From: an uncultured Collinsella sp.
GTDB taxonomy: Bacteria; Actinomycetota; Coriobacteriia; Coriobacteriales; Coriobacteriaceae
Reading direction: 5' to 3'
Assembly (NCBI GenBank): GCA_900549245.1
Contig: URNQ01000124.1
Coordinates: 1 to 5,828, forward strand
DNA: 5,828 bases
Positions 1 to 4,695 of this stretch are shown here, one piece after another. Position 1 is the first letter of the stretch. Every line of letters starts with the position of its first letter. A program made the translations under genes and the position numbers. Under the pieces are notes generated by a model. That model searched no databases, was not told the DNA's origin, and worked only from the letters and a program-made list of their open reading frames with translations.

Positions 1-825
1 GCTAAACGTGTCGATGATGGGCACGCCGGCAACGATGAGCGGGATGATAAGCGAGGTGAGCGCGGCGGTGCGGCTCACGTTGAGCAGCGAGATGGAGCCC
101 AGCGCAAAGCCCAGAAGCAGCGACCCCGAGTCGCCCAAGAAGATGCTTGCGGGGTTGAAGTTGTAGCGCAAAAAGGCCAGACAGGCGCCAAAGAGCGCAA
201 TGGAGAGCGCGGCGGCGTCGATGCGGCCCGAGAGAACGGCCATCGAAAACATGGTGAACGACGCGATGCCGCAGATGCCCGTGGCCAAGCCGTCGAGGCC
301 GTCGATGAGGTTAATGATGTTGGTGAATGCCACCAGATAGATCACGGTGATGGGGTAGGCGAGCCATCCGAGCATGATCTCGCCGGGGGCAAACGGGTTG
401 ACGATGACGCCGATCCGTAGGCCGCCGATACAGGCGATAAGCGCGGCGAGGACCTGTCCGGCCAGCTTTTGCTTGGGCTTGAGCTGGAAGACGTCGTCGA
501 TAGCGCCGGTCGCAAAGATGACGGTAAAAGAAAGCGCAAGTATGGGGTAGCTGATGTGCAGACGGGGGTGGGGCACCAAAACGGGCGGCCAACCCAGGTA
601 CCAGGTGCCTAGGATTTGCACAATACAGGCAACGACCAGGCCCAAAAACACCGCCGTTCCGCCCAAACGCGGGATGGGCTTGGTGTTGATGCGGCGCTTA
701 GAAGGATAGTCGACGGCGTCGAGCTTAATTGCCAAGCGCTTGACCAGGGGCACCGTGAGGAAGGTCGTGATGAAGGCCGCTGCTGCCACGCATAGATACG
801 GTATGTAGCTCGGGGATGAAGCCAT
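1..825 (-). CDS. WecA/TagO/MraY-family undecaprenyl-phosphate sugar-1-phosphate transferase (3' end outside window)
   Basis: Polytopic membrane enzyme of the polyprenyl-phosphate N-acetylhexosamine-1-phosphate transferase family. Known members move a sugar-1-phosphate from a UDP-sugar onto undecaprenyl phosphate, the first step in making teichoic-acid-like or other envelope polymers. The 275 visible residues carry the family motifs in order: PRLGG (52-56), the Asp pair of GAIDDVFQLKPKQK (107-120), NIINLIDGLDGL (169-180) and the GDSGS loop (231-235), separated by hydrophobic helices starting near residue 8. The C-terminal His-rich loop is beyond the window edge. These motifs fit WecA/TagO better than MraY, but the sugar substrate cannot be read from sequence. 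The start is the ATG at 825, just before the first helix. An in-frame ATG at 885 would add 20 residues. Neither has a strong ribosome binding site; GGCGG lies about 11 bases before the 825 start. Confidence 0.9.
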   Translation of the reverse strand, partial: MASSPSYIPYLCVAAAAFITTFLTVPLVKRLAIKLDAVDYPSKRRINTKPIPRLGGTAVFLGLVVACIVQILGTWYLGWPPVLVPHPRLHISYPILALSFTVIFATGAIDDVFQLKPKQKLAGQVLAALIACIGGLRIGVIVNPFAPGEIMLGWLAYPITVIYLVAFTNIINLIDGLDGLATGICGIASFTMFSMAVLSGRIDAAALSIALFGACLAFLRYNFNPASIFLGDSGSLLLGFALGSISLLNVSRTAALTSLIIPLIVAGVPIIDTFS

Positions 826-935
826 GAATCTAAAAACCGCCAAGCGTCGAAGGAAAAGGTCAAAGGTTGCTACGCAAAAAGGCATAGCTGACCCATGATA
901 CTCGACCGAGGGGGTGCGGAGGTTTGCACCGTGCG

Positions 936-941
936 ATTATC
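936..941 (-). promoter_or_regulatory. Possible -10 box for the WecA-like gene
   Basis: On the minus strand this reads GATAAT, five of six matches to TATAAT, about 110 bases before the preferred start of the transferase gene. No convincing -35 hexamer is seen at 16-18 bases spacing. Read-through from the upstream 6S-like unit is an alternative source of transcription. Weak call. Confidence 0.25.
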
Positions 942-980
942 ACGCGCTTACCAGATATTGGGATGTTGGTGGGGATTCTG

Positions 981-1028
981 CTGAATGCCGCTGAGCGTCC
1001 ATGCGGGGCCTGCAGCGGCGGTATTCAG
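981..1028. repeat. Bulged 13-bp inverted repeat (hairpin)
   Basis: CTGAAT (981-986) plus GCCGCTG (987-993) pair perfectly with CAGCGGC (1013-1019) and ATTCAG (1023-1028), leaving a 3-base bulge (1020-1022) and a 19-base loop. It lies between the 3' end of the 6S-like RNA and the transferase gene. Neither orientation is followed by a T-run, so it is not a standard intrinsic terminator. It could be a leader, an RNA-processing hairpin or a degenerate repeat; the sequence does not decide between these. Confidence 0.6.
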
Positions 1029-1038
1029 AAAAATCGGC

Positions 1039-1059
1039 AAAAGAAAACCACCCCCCACG
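1039..1059 (-). terminator. Intrinsic terminator formed by the 6S-like closing stem
   Basis: The 3' arm of the 12-bp closing stem (1048-1059) is immediately followed on the minus strand by TTTTCTTTT (1039-1047). Its partner arm is about 136 bases upstream (1195-1206), so the termination hairpin would be the whole folded RNA rather than a short local stem. The small hairpin at 1072-1092 is followed by the poorer tract TTCATTTTCG and is a less likely stop point. Confidence 0.55.
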
Positions 1060-1210
1060 TTACGAAAATGAACCCACCTAAAACAGGTGGGTGCCCTCAT
1101 CGACTGTTCCAGCGTCCTTAACAACGAAGGATACCTGTACTAGGTACGACTGTGTGGGCTCCCTAAATAAACGCGACGGTTCACCCAGTTGCTCCGCGGG
1201 GGGCGGAATA
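1039..1210 (-). ncRNA. ssrS: Candidate 6S RNA (RNA polymerase-binding regulator)
   Basis: 6S RNA mimics an open promoter and binds the sigma-factor-loaded RNA polymerase, mainly in stationary phase. On the minus strand a perfect 12-pair closing stem (two of the pairs G-U) joins CCGCCCCCCGCG (1195-1206) to CGTGGGGGGTGG (1048-1059). It encloses a large, poorly paired central region, an arm pairing GCCCACA (1153-1159) with TGAGGGC (1093-1099) with one mismatch, and an apical stem TCCTT/AAGGA (1127-1131 with 1115-1119). On the 3' side of the bubble is a small hairpin, ACCCACCT with AGGTGGGT (1085-1092 with 1072-1079). The corresponding place in E. coli 6S RNA also holds a CACC-type small hairpin. 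The 172-nt length fits the family. The closing stem is followed by TTTTCTTTT, so it probably doubles as terminator, and TATGAT lies at the expected -10 distance. Family assignment is by architecture, not by a covariance-model search. Confidence 0.72.
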
Positions 1211-1215
1211 CCTAC

Positions 1216-1244
1216 ATCATAAAGCGGCACTTTATCGATTCCAG
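1216..1244 (-). promoter_or_regulatory. Promoter of the 6S-like RNA
   Basis: The minus strand has TATGAT at 1216-1221 (five of six to TATAAT), 6-8 bases before the first base of the closing stem. This puts the transcript start at about 1208-1210, where a 6S RNA should begin. The -35 match is weak: CTGGAA (1239-1244) at 17-base spacing. Confidence 0.5.
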
Positions 1245-1246
1245 TC

Positions 1247-1275
1247 TTGACATTACAAAAATCGTGTCGGACGAT
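1247..1275 (+). promoter_or_regulatory. Promoter for the radical SAM gene, divergent from the 6S-like RNA
   Basis: A perfect TTGACA (1247-1252) is followed after 17 bases by GACGAT (1270-1275), a poor -10 match (three of six). Transcription would start near 1282 and leave a leader of about 77 bases. The -35 boxes of this promoter and of the minus-strand 6S-like promoter are two bases apart, so the two are back to back. Confidence 0.45.
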
Positions 1276-1276
1276 T
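1260..1276. promoter_or_regulatory. Inverted repeat over the -10 region (possible operator)
   Basis: AATCGT (1260-1265) and ACGATT (1271-1276) form a 6-bp inverted repeat with a 5-base spacer. It covers the spacer and -10 of the proposed plus-strand promoter, a typical place for a repressor site. A 10-base palindrome GGCTCGAGCC (1288-1297) lies just downstream in the leader. Both are short enough to arise by chance, and no regulator is encoded nearby. Confidence 0.3.
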
Positions 1277-1343
1277 ACGGCGCCTTGGGCTCGAGCCGTC
1301 TGTGCGGTTGGTCCCTTTACGTTTGAGCTGCTGAATCGTTGTT

Positions 1344-1349
1344 TTGGAG
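1344..1349 (+). promoter_or_regulatory. Ribosome binding site fixing the start of the radical SAM gene
   Basis: TTGGAG ends nine bases before the ATG at 1359. It overlaps a possible in-frame TTG start at 1344, so it argues for the ATG at 1359. The ATG at 1351 is in another frame. Confidence 0.6.
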
Positions 1350-1358
1350 CATGTTTTT

Positions 1359-2297
1359 ATGCCGACGCCGTTGACCGAACTTTTTTCGCCCGCCTGCCAT
1401 TTGTGTCCGCGCCGTTGCGGTGCGGTGCGCGACGAGGGTGCGCACGGCGTATGCGGTGCCGATGACACGCTCAAGGTGGCCCGCGCGGCGCTTCATATGT
1501 GGGAGGAGCCGCCTATCTCGGGCGAGGCCGGTTCGGGCACGATCTTCTTTAGCGGCTGCTCGCTCAAATGTATCTATTGCCAGAACCACGAGATCTCGAC
1601 GGGCAATTATGGGCTTGAGATTTCGCCCGAGCGCCTGGTCGAGATTATGCTGGAGCTGCAGGACCAAGGTGCCAATAACATCAATCTGGTGACGGCGACG
1701 CATTATGCTCACCTGCTGCCGGTCGCGATTGCCGCAGCTCGGGAGCGCGGACTGGTCATTCCAATCGTCTACAACACGAGCGGTTATGAGCGTGCGAGTG
1801 CCGTGGCGGCGCTCGGCGATTTGGTCGACGTGTGGCTTACCGACTTTAAGTATGCCAATGCGGCGCTTGCGCAGTCACTCTCTCATATTAAGGACTACCC
1901 GCGCGTGGCTGTGTCGGGCCTGGCCCAGATGGCGCGCGAAATTGAGCGCCGCGGGGGAGAGCTGGTAGACGGGGACGGGCTCATGAAGCGCGGCATAATC
2001 GTGCGTCATCTGGTGCTGCCGGGGCATGCGGACGATTCGTGCCGCGTGTTGGACCTGGTGTGGCAGACGGTGGGCGACGTGCCGATCTCGGTCATGAACC
2101 AGTACACGCCCAATGCTCTCATGCGCGAACAAGGCGGCGACCTGGCGCGCGCCGTGACGCGCGAGGAGTACGAGCAGGTGCTCGACCATGCCGACGACCT
2201 GGGCTTTACGACGATGTTTTGGCAAGAAGGCGGAGCGGTAGACGAGAGCTTCACCCCGGCGTTCGACACCACCGGCGTCCTCACCAGCGCAAAGTAG
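1359..2297 (+). CDS. Radical SAM protein, PflX / COG1313-like (pyruvate formate-lyase activating enzyme-like)
   Basis: Cytoplasmic radical SAM protein of 312 residues. It has the CxxxCxxC motif that ligates the catalytic 4Fe-4S cluster, CSLKCIYC at 67-74, inside the family-typical stretch around GTIFFSGC. Before it is a cysteine cluster (C13, C16, C20, C32; CHLCPRRC at 13-20) typical of this family, which may hold a second metal or cluster. Other conserved blocks are WEEPPISG (48-55), a NINLVTATH segment, IVYNTSGYE, a DFKYANA segment and IVRHLVLPG. Families like this are often named after the pyruvate formate-lyase activator, but their substrate is not known to me and no formate-lyase gene is nearby. 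The start is the ATG at 1359, chosen from the GGAG placement. Length is usual for the family. It is monocistronic as far as visible; a hairpin element begins 11 bases after the TAG. Confidence 0.9.
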   Translation: MPTPLTELFSPACHLCPRRCGAVRDEGAHGVCGADDTLKVARAALHMWEEPPISGEAGSGTIFFSGCSLKCIYCQNHEISTGNYGLEISPERLVEIMLELQDQGANNINLVTATHYAHLLPVAIAAARERGLVIPIVYNTSGYERASAVAALGDLVDVWLTDFKYANAALAQSLSHIKDYPRVAVSGLAQMAREIERRGGELVDGDGLMKRGIIVRHLVLPGHADDSCRVLDLVWQTVGDVPISVMNQYTPNALMREQGGDLARAVTREEYEQVLDHADDLGFTTMFWQEGGAVDESFTPAFDTTGVLTSAK

Positions 2298-2308
2298 TGC
2301 GCTCGCCG

Positions 2309-2341
2309 ATGATTTTTCTGGGACGGGGATTAAAAAATCAT
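2309..2341. repeat. 33-nt intergenic hairpin element, copy A
   Basis: ATGATTTTT (2309-2317) pairs exactly with AAAAATCAT (2333-2341); one more C-G pair on each side (2307-2308 with 2342-2343) makes 11 bp. The 15-base loop contains TGGGACGGGG. No T-run follows on either strand, so it is not a classic intrinsic terminator. A second element of the same length, with the same ATGAT ends and GGGACGG loop, is at 4613-4645. The two are 21/33 identical, and two stem pairs change T-A to C-G on both sides. Each copy sits at the 3' end of a gene, which suggests a dispersed 3'-end repeat family. Confidence 0.65.
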
Positions 2342-2407
2342 CGAGAGGATCGCCTGCTCGAAAAGTTGTCAAAATAGCCGCGTCCCAAAAAGACTGGGTA
2401 TTGGGCG

Positions 2408-2435
2408 TTGACAGTTGGCGAGCCGTAGGTAAAAT
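2408..2435 (+). promoter_or_regulatory. Promoter of tRNA-Ala
   Basis: Perfect TTGACA (2408-2413), 16-base spacer, then TAAAAT (2430-2435, five of six to TATAAT). Expected transcript start is about 2442, a few bases before the mature tRNA 5' end. This is the best-matching promoter in the window, as expected for a stable RNA gene. It may also drive the protein gene downstream by terminator read-through. Confidence 0.8.
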
Positions 2436-2448
2436 ATCAACTTGTCTT

Positions 2449-2521
2449 GGGGACGTAGCTCAGTTGGGAGAGCGCTGCCGTCGCATGGCAGAGGCCGAGG
2501 GTTCGACTCCCTTCGTCTCCA
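2449..2521 (+). tRNA. tRNA-Ala (anticodon CGC)
   Basis: Full cloverleaf of 73 bases. The acceptor stem is GGGGACG (2449-2455) with CGTCTCC (2514-2520) and contains the G3-U70 pair that marks alanine tRNAs. The D arm is GCTC/GAGC (2458-2461 with 2470-2473). The anticodon stem CTGCC/GGCAG (2475-2479 with 2487-2491) encloses loop GTCGCAT, giving anticodon CGC at 2482-2484, which reads GCG. The variable loop has 5 bases, and the T arm has the TTCGA loop start (2502-2506). The discriminator is A2521, followed by CCC, so CCA is not encoded and must be added after transcription. Loop positions 32 and 38 are G and U, an uncommon pair. Confidence 0.96.
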
Positions 2522-2535
2522 CCCTTGGATTTGAT

Positions 2536-2567
2536 AAGCCGCTGACATTGTGTCGGCGGCTTTTTTT
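2536..2567 (+). terminator. Intrinsic terminator of the tRNA-Ala unit
   Basis: A 12-bp stem (2536-2547 with 2551-2562, one G-U pair) closes a 3-base loop TTG and runs into seven T residues (2561-2567). It begins 15 bases after the mature tRNA end. The ribosome binding site of the next gene starts only five bases after the T-run. Confidence 0.92.
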
Positions 2568-2571
2568 AAAA

Positions 2572-2578
2572 GAAAGGG
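2572..2578 (+). promoter_or_regulatory. Ribosome binding site of the coiled-coil membrane protein
   Basis: GAAAGGG lies seven bases before the ATG at 2586 and settles the start. It is five bases beyond the terminator T-run, so a terminated transcript would lack it. Confidence 0.7.
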
Positions 2579-2585
2579 CTGTACC

Positions 2586-3026
2586 ATGGCCAAGCTTGAG
2601 TCCCAACCACTGTCTGCCGAGGAACGCGCCGAGTTGGAAGAGCTCCGCGCCGAGAAAGCTCGTCGCGAGGTCCAGGAAGAGGCACGCCGCGAGCGTGAGG
2701 AGCTGGCCGCCCTGCGTGCCGAGCGTGCGAAGGCCGAGGAGGCCGCCGCGAACGTCGCCCCCGCGCCCAAGCCCGCCGCCGCGAAGCCCGCGCCCACCGC
2801 ACCTAAACCTCAGCCTAAAAAGGTCGCTCGTTCCAAGTCCGTCGAGCCCAAGCTGAGCCGTGACGAGATGACCTTTGCCCAGCGCATGGTTACCTCCAAG
2901 GAGCCTACGGGCGAGAACGAGATCCCTGGCATGGCGCCGGCTCAAAAAATCATCATTGTCCTTGCCCTCATCGCGTTTGTCATCTTTATGGGCTACACGA
3001 TCTTGACCAGCATGGGCCTGCTCTAA
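2586..3026 (+). CDS. Small uncharacterised protein: charged coiled coil, Ala/Pro/Lys linker, C-terminal membrane anchor
   Basis: I do not recognise a family. The 146-residue product has three parts. Residues 10-55 are a highly charged Glu/Arg/Ala segment with leucines at coiled-coil-like spacing. Residues 56-83 are an Ala/Pro/Lys-rich, probably disordered linker, followed by a short conserved-looking stretch (SRDEMTFAQRM, 91-101). Residues 121-141 are a strongly hydrophobic single helix, leaving five residues after it. There is no signal peptide, so a tail-anchored topology with the body in the cytoplasm is likely. The start is the ATG at 2586, with GAAAGGG (2572-2578) seven bases upstream. 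The GTG at 2550 would begin inside the tRNA terminator hairpin and is rejected. No promoter fits between terminator and start, so expression may rely on read-through from the tRNA promoter. A scaffold or envelope-associated role is only a guess. Confidence 0.8.
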   Translation: MAKLESQPLSAEERAELEELRAEKARREVQEEARREREELAALRAERAKAEEAAANVAPAPKPAAAKPAPTAPKPQPKKVARSKSVEPKLSRDEMTFAQRMVTSKEPTGENEIPGMAPAQKIIIVLALIAFVIFMGYTILTSMGLL

Positions 3027-3097
3027 CCGATTCGCGCCGGGTGTCATGCCCGAACACTCTGCCCTTCTCCAACCCTCAACCTCTGCACAACGCATCC

Positions 3098-3103
3098 GAA
3101 AGG
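3098..3103 (+). promoter_or_regulatory. Ribosome binding site of pncB
   Basis: GAAAGG ends seven bases before the ATG at 3111. The 84-base gap before pncB is pyrimidine-rich in its second half and shows no convincing promoter, so the gene may be co-transcribed with the small membrane protein gene. Confidence 0.6.
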
Positions 3104-3110
3104 TCGCCCC

Positions 3111-4616
3111 ATGGCTTTGACCGATATCTCTCATCCCACCGACATTGCAATGCTCACCGATCTGTACGAGCTCACTATGGCCCAGGGCCTGTGGGAGAGC
3201 GGCAAGGCCAATGAGCAGGGTTGTTTTACCGCGTTTTACCGCGACCATCCCTTTGGCAGCGCCTATGCCGTCATGTGCGGCACCGCCGAGCTGCCCGAGC
3301 TGGTCGAGAACCTGCGCTTTACGCCCGAGGATATCGACTACCTCGCCTCACTCCAGGCCCCGGCCGGCGGCGCGATGTTCAAGCCTGCATTCCTCGACTA
3401 CCTGCGCGATTTTCGTGCACATGTAAACATCGACGCCGTCCCCGAGGGCGAGCTCGTCTTTCCGCGCGAACCCATGGTTCGCGTCACCGGTCCCGCGCTG
3501 GAGTGCCAGCTGCTCGAAACGGCGCTGCTCAACATCGTTGGGTTCCAGACGCTTGTCGCCACCAAGACGGCGCGCGTGGTGCTGGCGGCGGACGGCCGTC
3601 CCGTTGCCGAGTTTGGCCTGCGCCGCGCTCAGGGTCCCGATGGCGGCTTGGCCGTCGCGCGCGCGAGCTACGTTGCCGGCTGCTCCTCTACGTCTAATTT
3701 GCTCGCCCGCCGCCGCTACGGTATTCCCGTCTTTGGCACGCATGCGCACAGCTGGGTGATGAGCTTCGATTCCGAGCTTGAGGCCTTCCGCGCCTTTGCC
3801 AAGTCGAGCCCCAAGAACTGTACGCTGCTCATCGACACCTATGACGTGCGCGAGGGCTGTGAACATGCCATTACGGTTGCCAAGGAGATGGAAGCGGTGG
3901 GCGAGCGCCTGTCGGCCATTCGCATCGACTCCGGCGACCTCGCCAAGCTCTCCAAGTATGTGCGCGGCCGTTTTGATGCCGAGGGCCTGCCCTATGTGGG
4001 GATCTCGGTTTCTAACGATTTGGATGAGTACACGATTCAGTCGCTGCTCGACCAGGGCGCGCCCATCGACAGCTTTGGCGTGGGTACCAAGCTTGCGACC
4101 TGCTATGACCAGCCGGCGCTGGGCGGCGTGTACAAGCTTTCCGCCCGCCGTGCGAGCGAGGCAGATCCATGGACGCCGGTGGTCAAGCTCTCTGAGCAGC
4201 CATACAAGCGCACGATCCCGGGTGTGCAACGCGTGCGCCGTTATTACGACGGCTTTGGCGGCCCGGTCTGCGACATGATCTACGACGAGGACCATCTGGC
4301 GGGGGAGGGCGCCGCGCGCGGCAATACCCTTGTGGCCGTGAACGATGCCGCCCTGGTGACCGACGTGTCCGAACTCGAGTATCGCGAGCTGCTGGTGCCG
4401 ATCGTGCGCGATGGCAGTGCGGTGGCTCCGCGTGAGAGCATCCAGGACGCGCGCGAGCGCTGTGCTTGGGCGCTCGACCATCTGGACGCAGCTTTCAAGC
4501 GCTTCCTGTACCCGCAGACCTATGTGGTGGGTATGGAGCAGGGCCTGGCTCAGGTGCGCGACGAGCTCGTGCGTAAGAACATGGCCGCGGCCTCTGCCTT
4601 TCCCTGGGCAAAATGA
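3111..4616 (+). CDS. pncB: Nicotinate phosphoribosyltransferase
   Basis: Cytoplasmic enzyme of the Preiss-Handler NAD salvage route. It joins nicotinate and PRPP to give nicotinate mononucleotide, with ATP hydrolysis. The 501 residues match the family from end to end: LTDLYELTMAQ (15-25), the EFGLRRAQG segment (167-175), GTHAHSWVM (209-217) containing the expected phosphorylated histidine (H213 in the AHS motif), LLIDTYDV (239-246), IRIDSGDLA (270-278), SNDLDEYTI (301-309) and FGVGTKL (322-328), the last segments forming the phosphoribosyl-binding barrel. The length fits the longer form of the family. The ATG at 3111 has a good ribosome binding site and starts just before the first motif. The TGA stop lies inside the left arm of a hairpin element (4613-4645). 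No other NAD genes are visible, and the neighbouring proB is in a different pathway. Confidence 0.96.
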   Translation: MALTDISHPTDIAMLTDLYELTMAQGLWESGKANEQGCFTAFYRDHPFGSAYAVMCGTAELPELVENLRFTPEDIDYLASLQAPAGGAMFKPAFLDYLRDFRAHVNIDAVPEGELVFPREPMVRVTGPALECQLLETALLNIVGFQTLVATKTARVVLAADGRPVAEFGLRRAQGPDGGLAVARASYVAGCSSTSNLLARRRYGIPVFGTHAHSWVMSFDSELEAFRAFAKSSPKNCTLLIDTYDVREGCEHAITVAKEMEAVGERLSAIRIDSGDLAKLSKYVRGRFDAEGLPYVGISVSNDLDEYTIQSLLDQGAPIDSFGVGTKLATCYDQPALGGVYKLSARRASEADPWTPVVKLSEQPYKRTIPGVQRVRRYYDGFGGPVCDMIYDEDHLAGEGAARGNTLVAVNDAALVTDVSELEYRELLVPIVRDGSAVAPRESIQDARERCAWALDHLDAAFKRFLYPQTYVVGMEQGLAQVRDELVRKNMAAASAFPWAK

Positions 4617-4645
4617 TCCCTTGGGGACGGAGGAAAACGGATCAT
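4613..4645. repeat. 33-nt intergenic hairpin element, copy B (overlaps pncB stop)
   Basis: ATGATCC (4613-4619) pairs with GGATCAT (4639-4645). The 19-base loop includes TTGGGGACGGAGG. The length, the ATGAT/ATCAT ends and the GGGACGG loop match copy A at 2309-2341. The pncB stop codon (4614-4616) is part of the left arm. No T-run follows on the plus strand, so any role in RNA 3'-end formation or stability would not be classic intrinsic termination. Confidence 0.62.
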
Positions 4646-4695
4646 TCTCTCGTTGCCCGTTCGCCCGTTCGCTGAACAGTTGATTGGTTTGACGT

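Noticed and set aside
924..1121. A 65-codon plus-strand reading frame starting at TTG
   Set aside because: It overlaps both the bulged hairpin and the 6S-like RNA, has no ribosome binding site and no recognisable protein pattern.
1039..1210. Alternative RNA classes for the 6S-like region: T-box, SRP RNA or 6C RNA
   Set aside because: There is no T-box AGGGTGG-type motif and no SRP GGAA tetraloop domain. The single C-run is paired in a stem rather than exposed in two loops as in 6C RNA.
1317..1712. Minus-strand reading frame of 131 codons
   Set aside because: It is antisense to the clearly conserved radical SAM gene and encodes low-complexity Arg/Ala-rich sequence typical of shadow frames in GC-rich DNA.
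2307..2343. Hairpin copy A as a rho-independent terminator of the radical SAM gene
   Set aside because: The stem is AT-rich, the loop is 15 bases, and it is followed by GAGAGGATC on the plus strand rather than a T-run; no T-run follows on the minus strand either.
2550..2585. Upstream GTG start that would lengthen the coiled-coil protein by 12 residues
   Set aside because: The codon lies inside the terminator hairpin, and the good ribosome binding site at 2572-2578 serves the ATG at 2586.
2460..3248. Minus-strand reading frame of 262 codons
   Set aside because: It runs through the tRNA gene and its terminator and is antisense to the coiled-coil protein gene.
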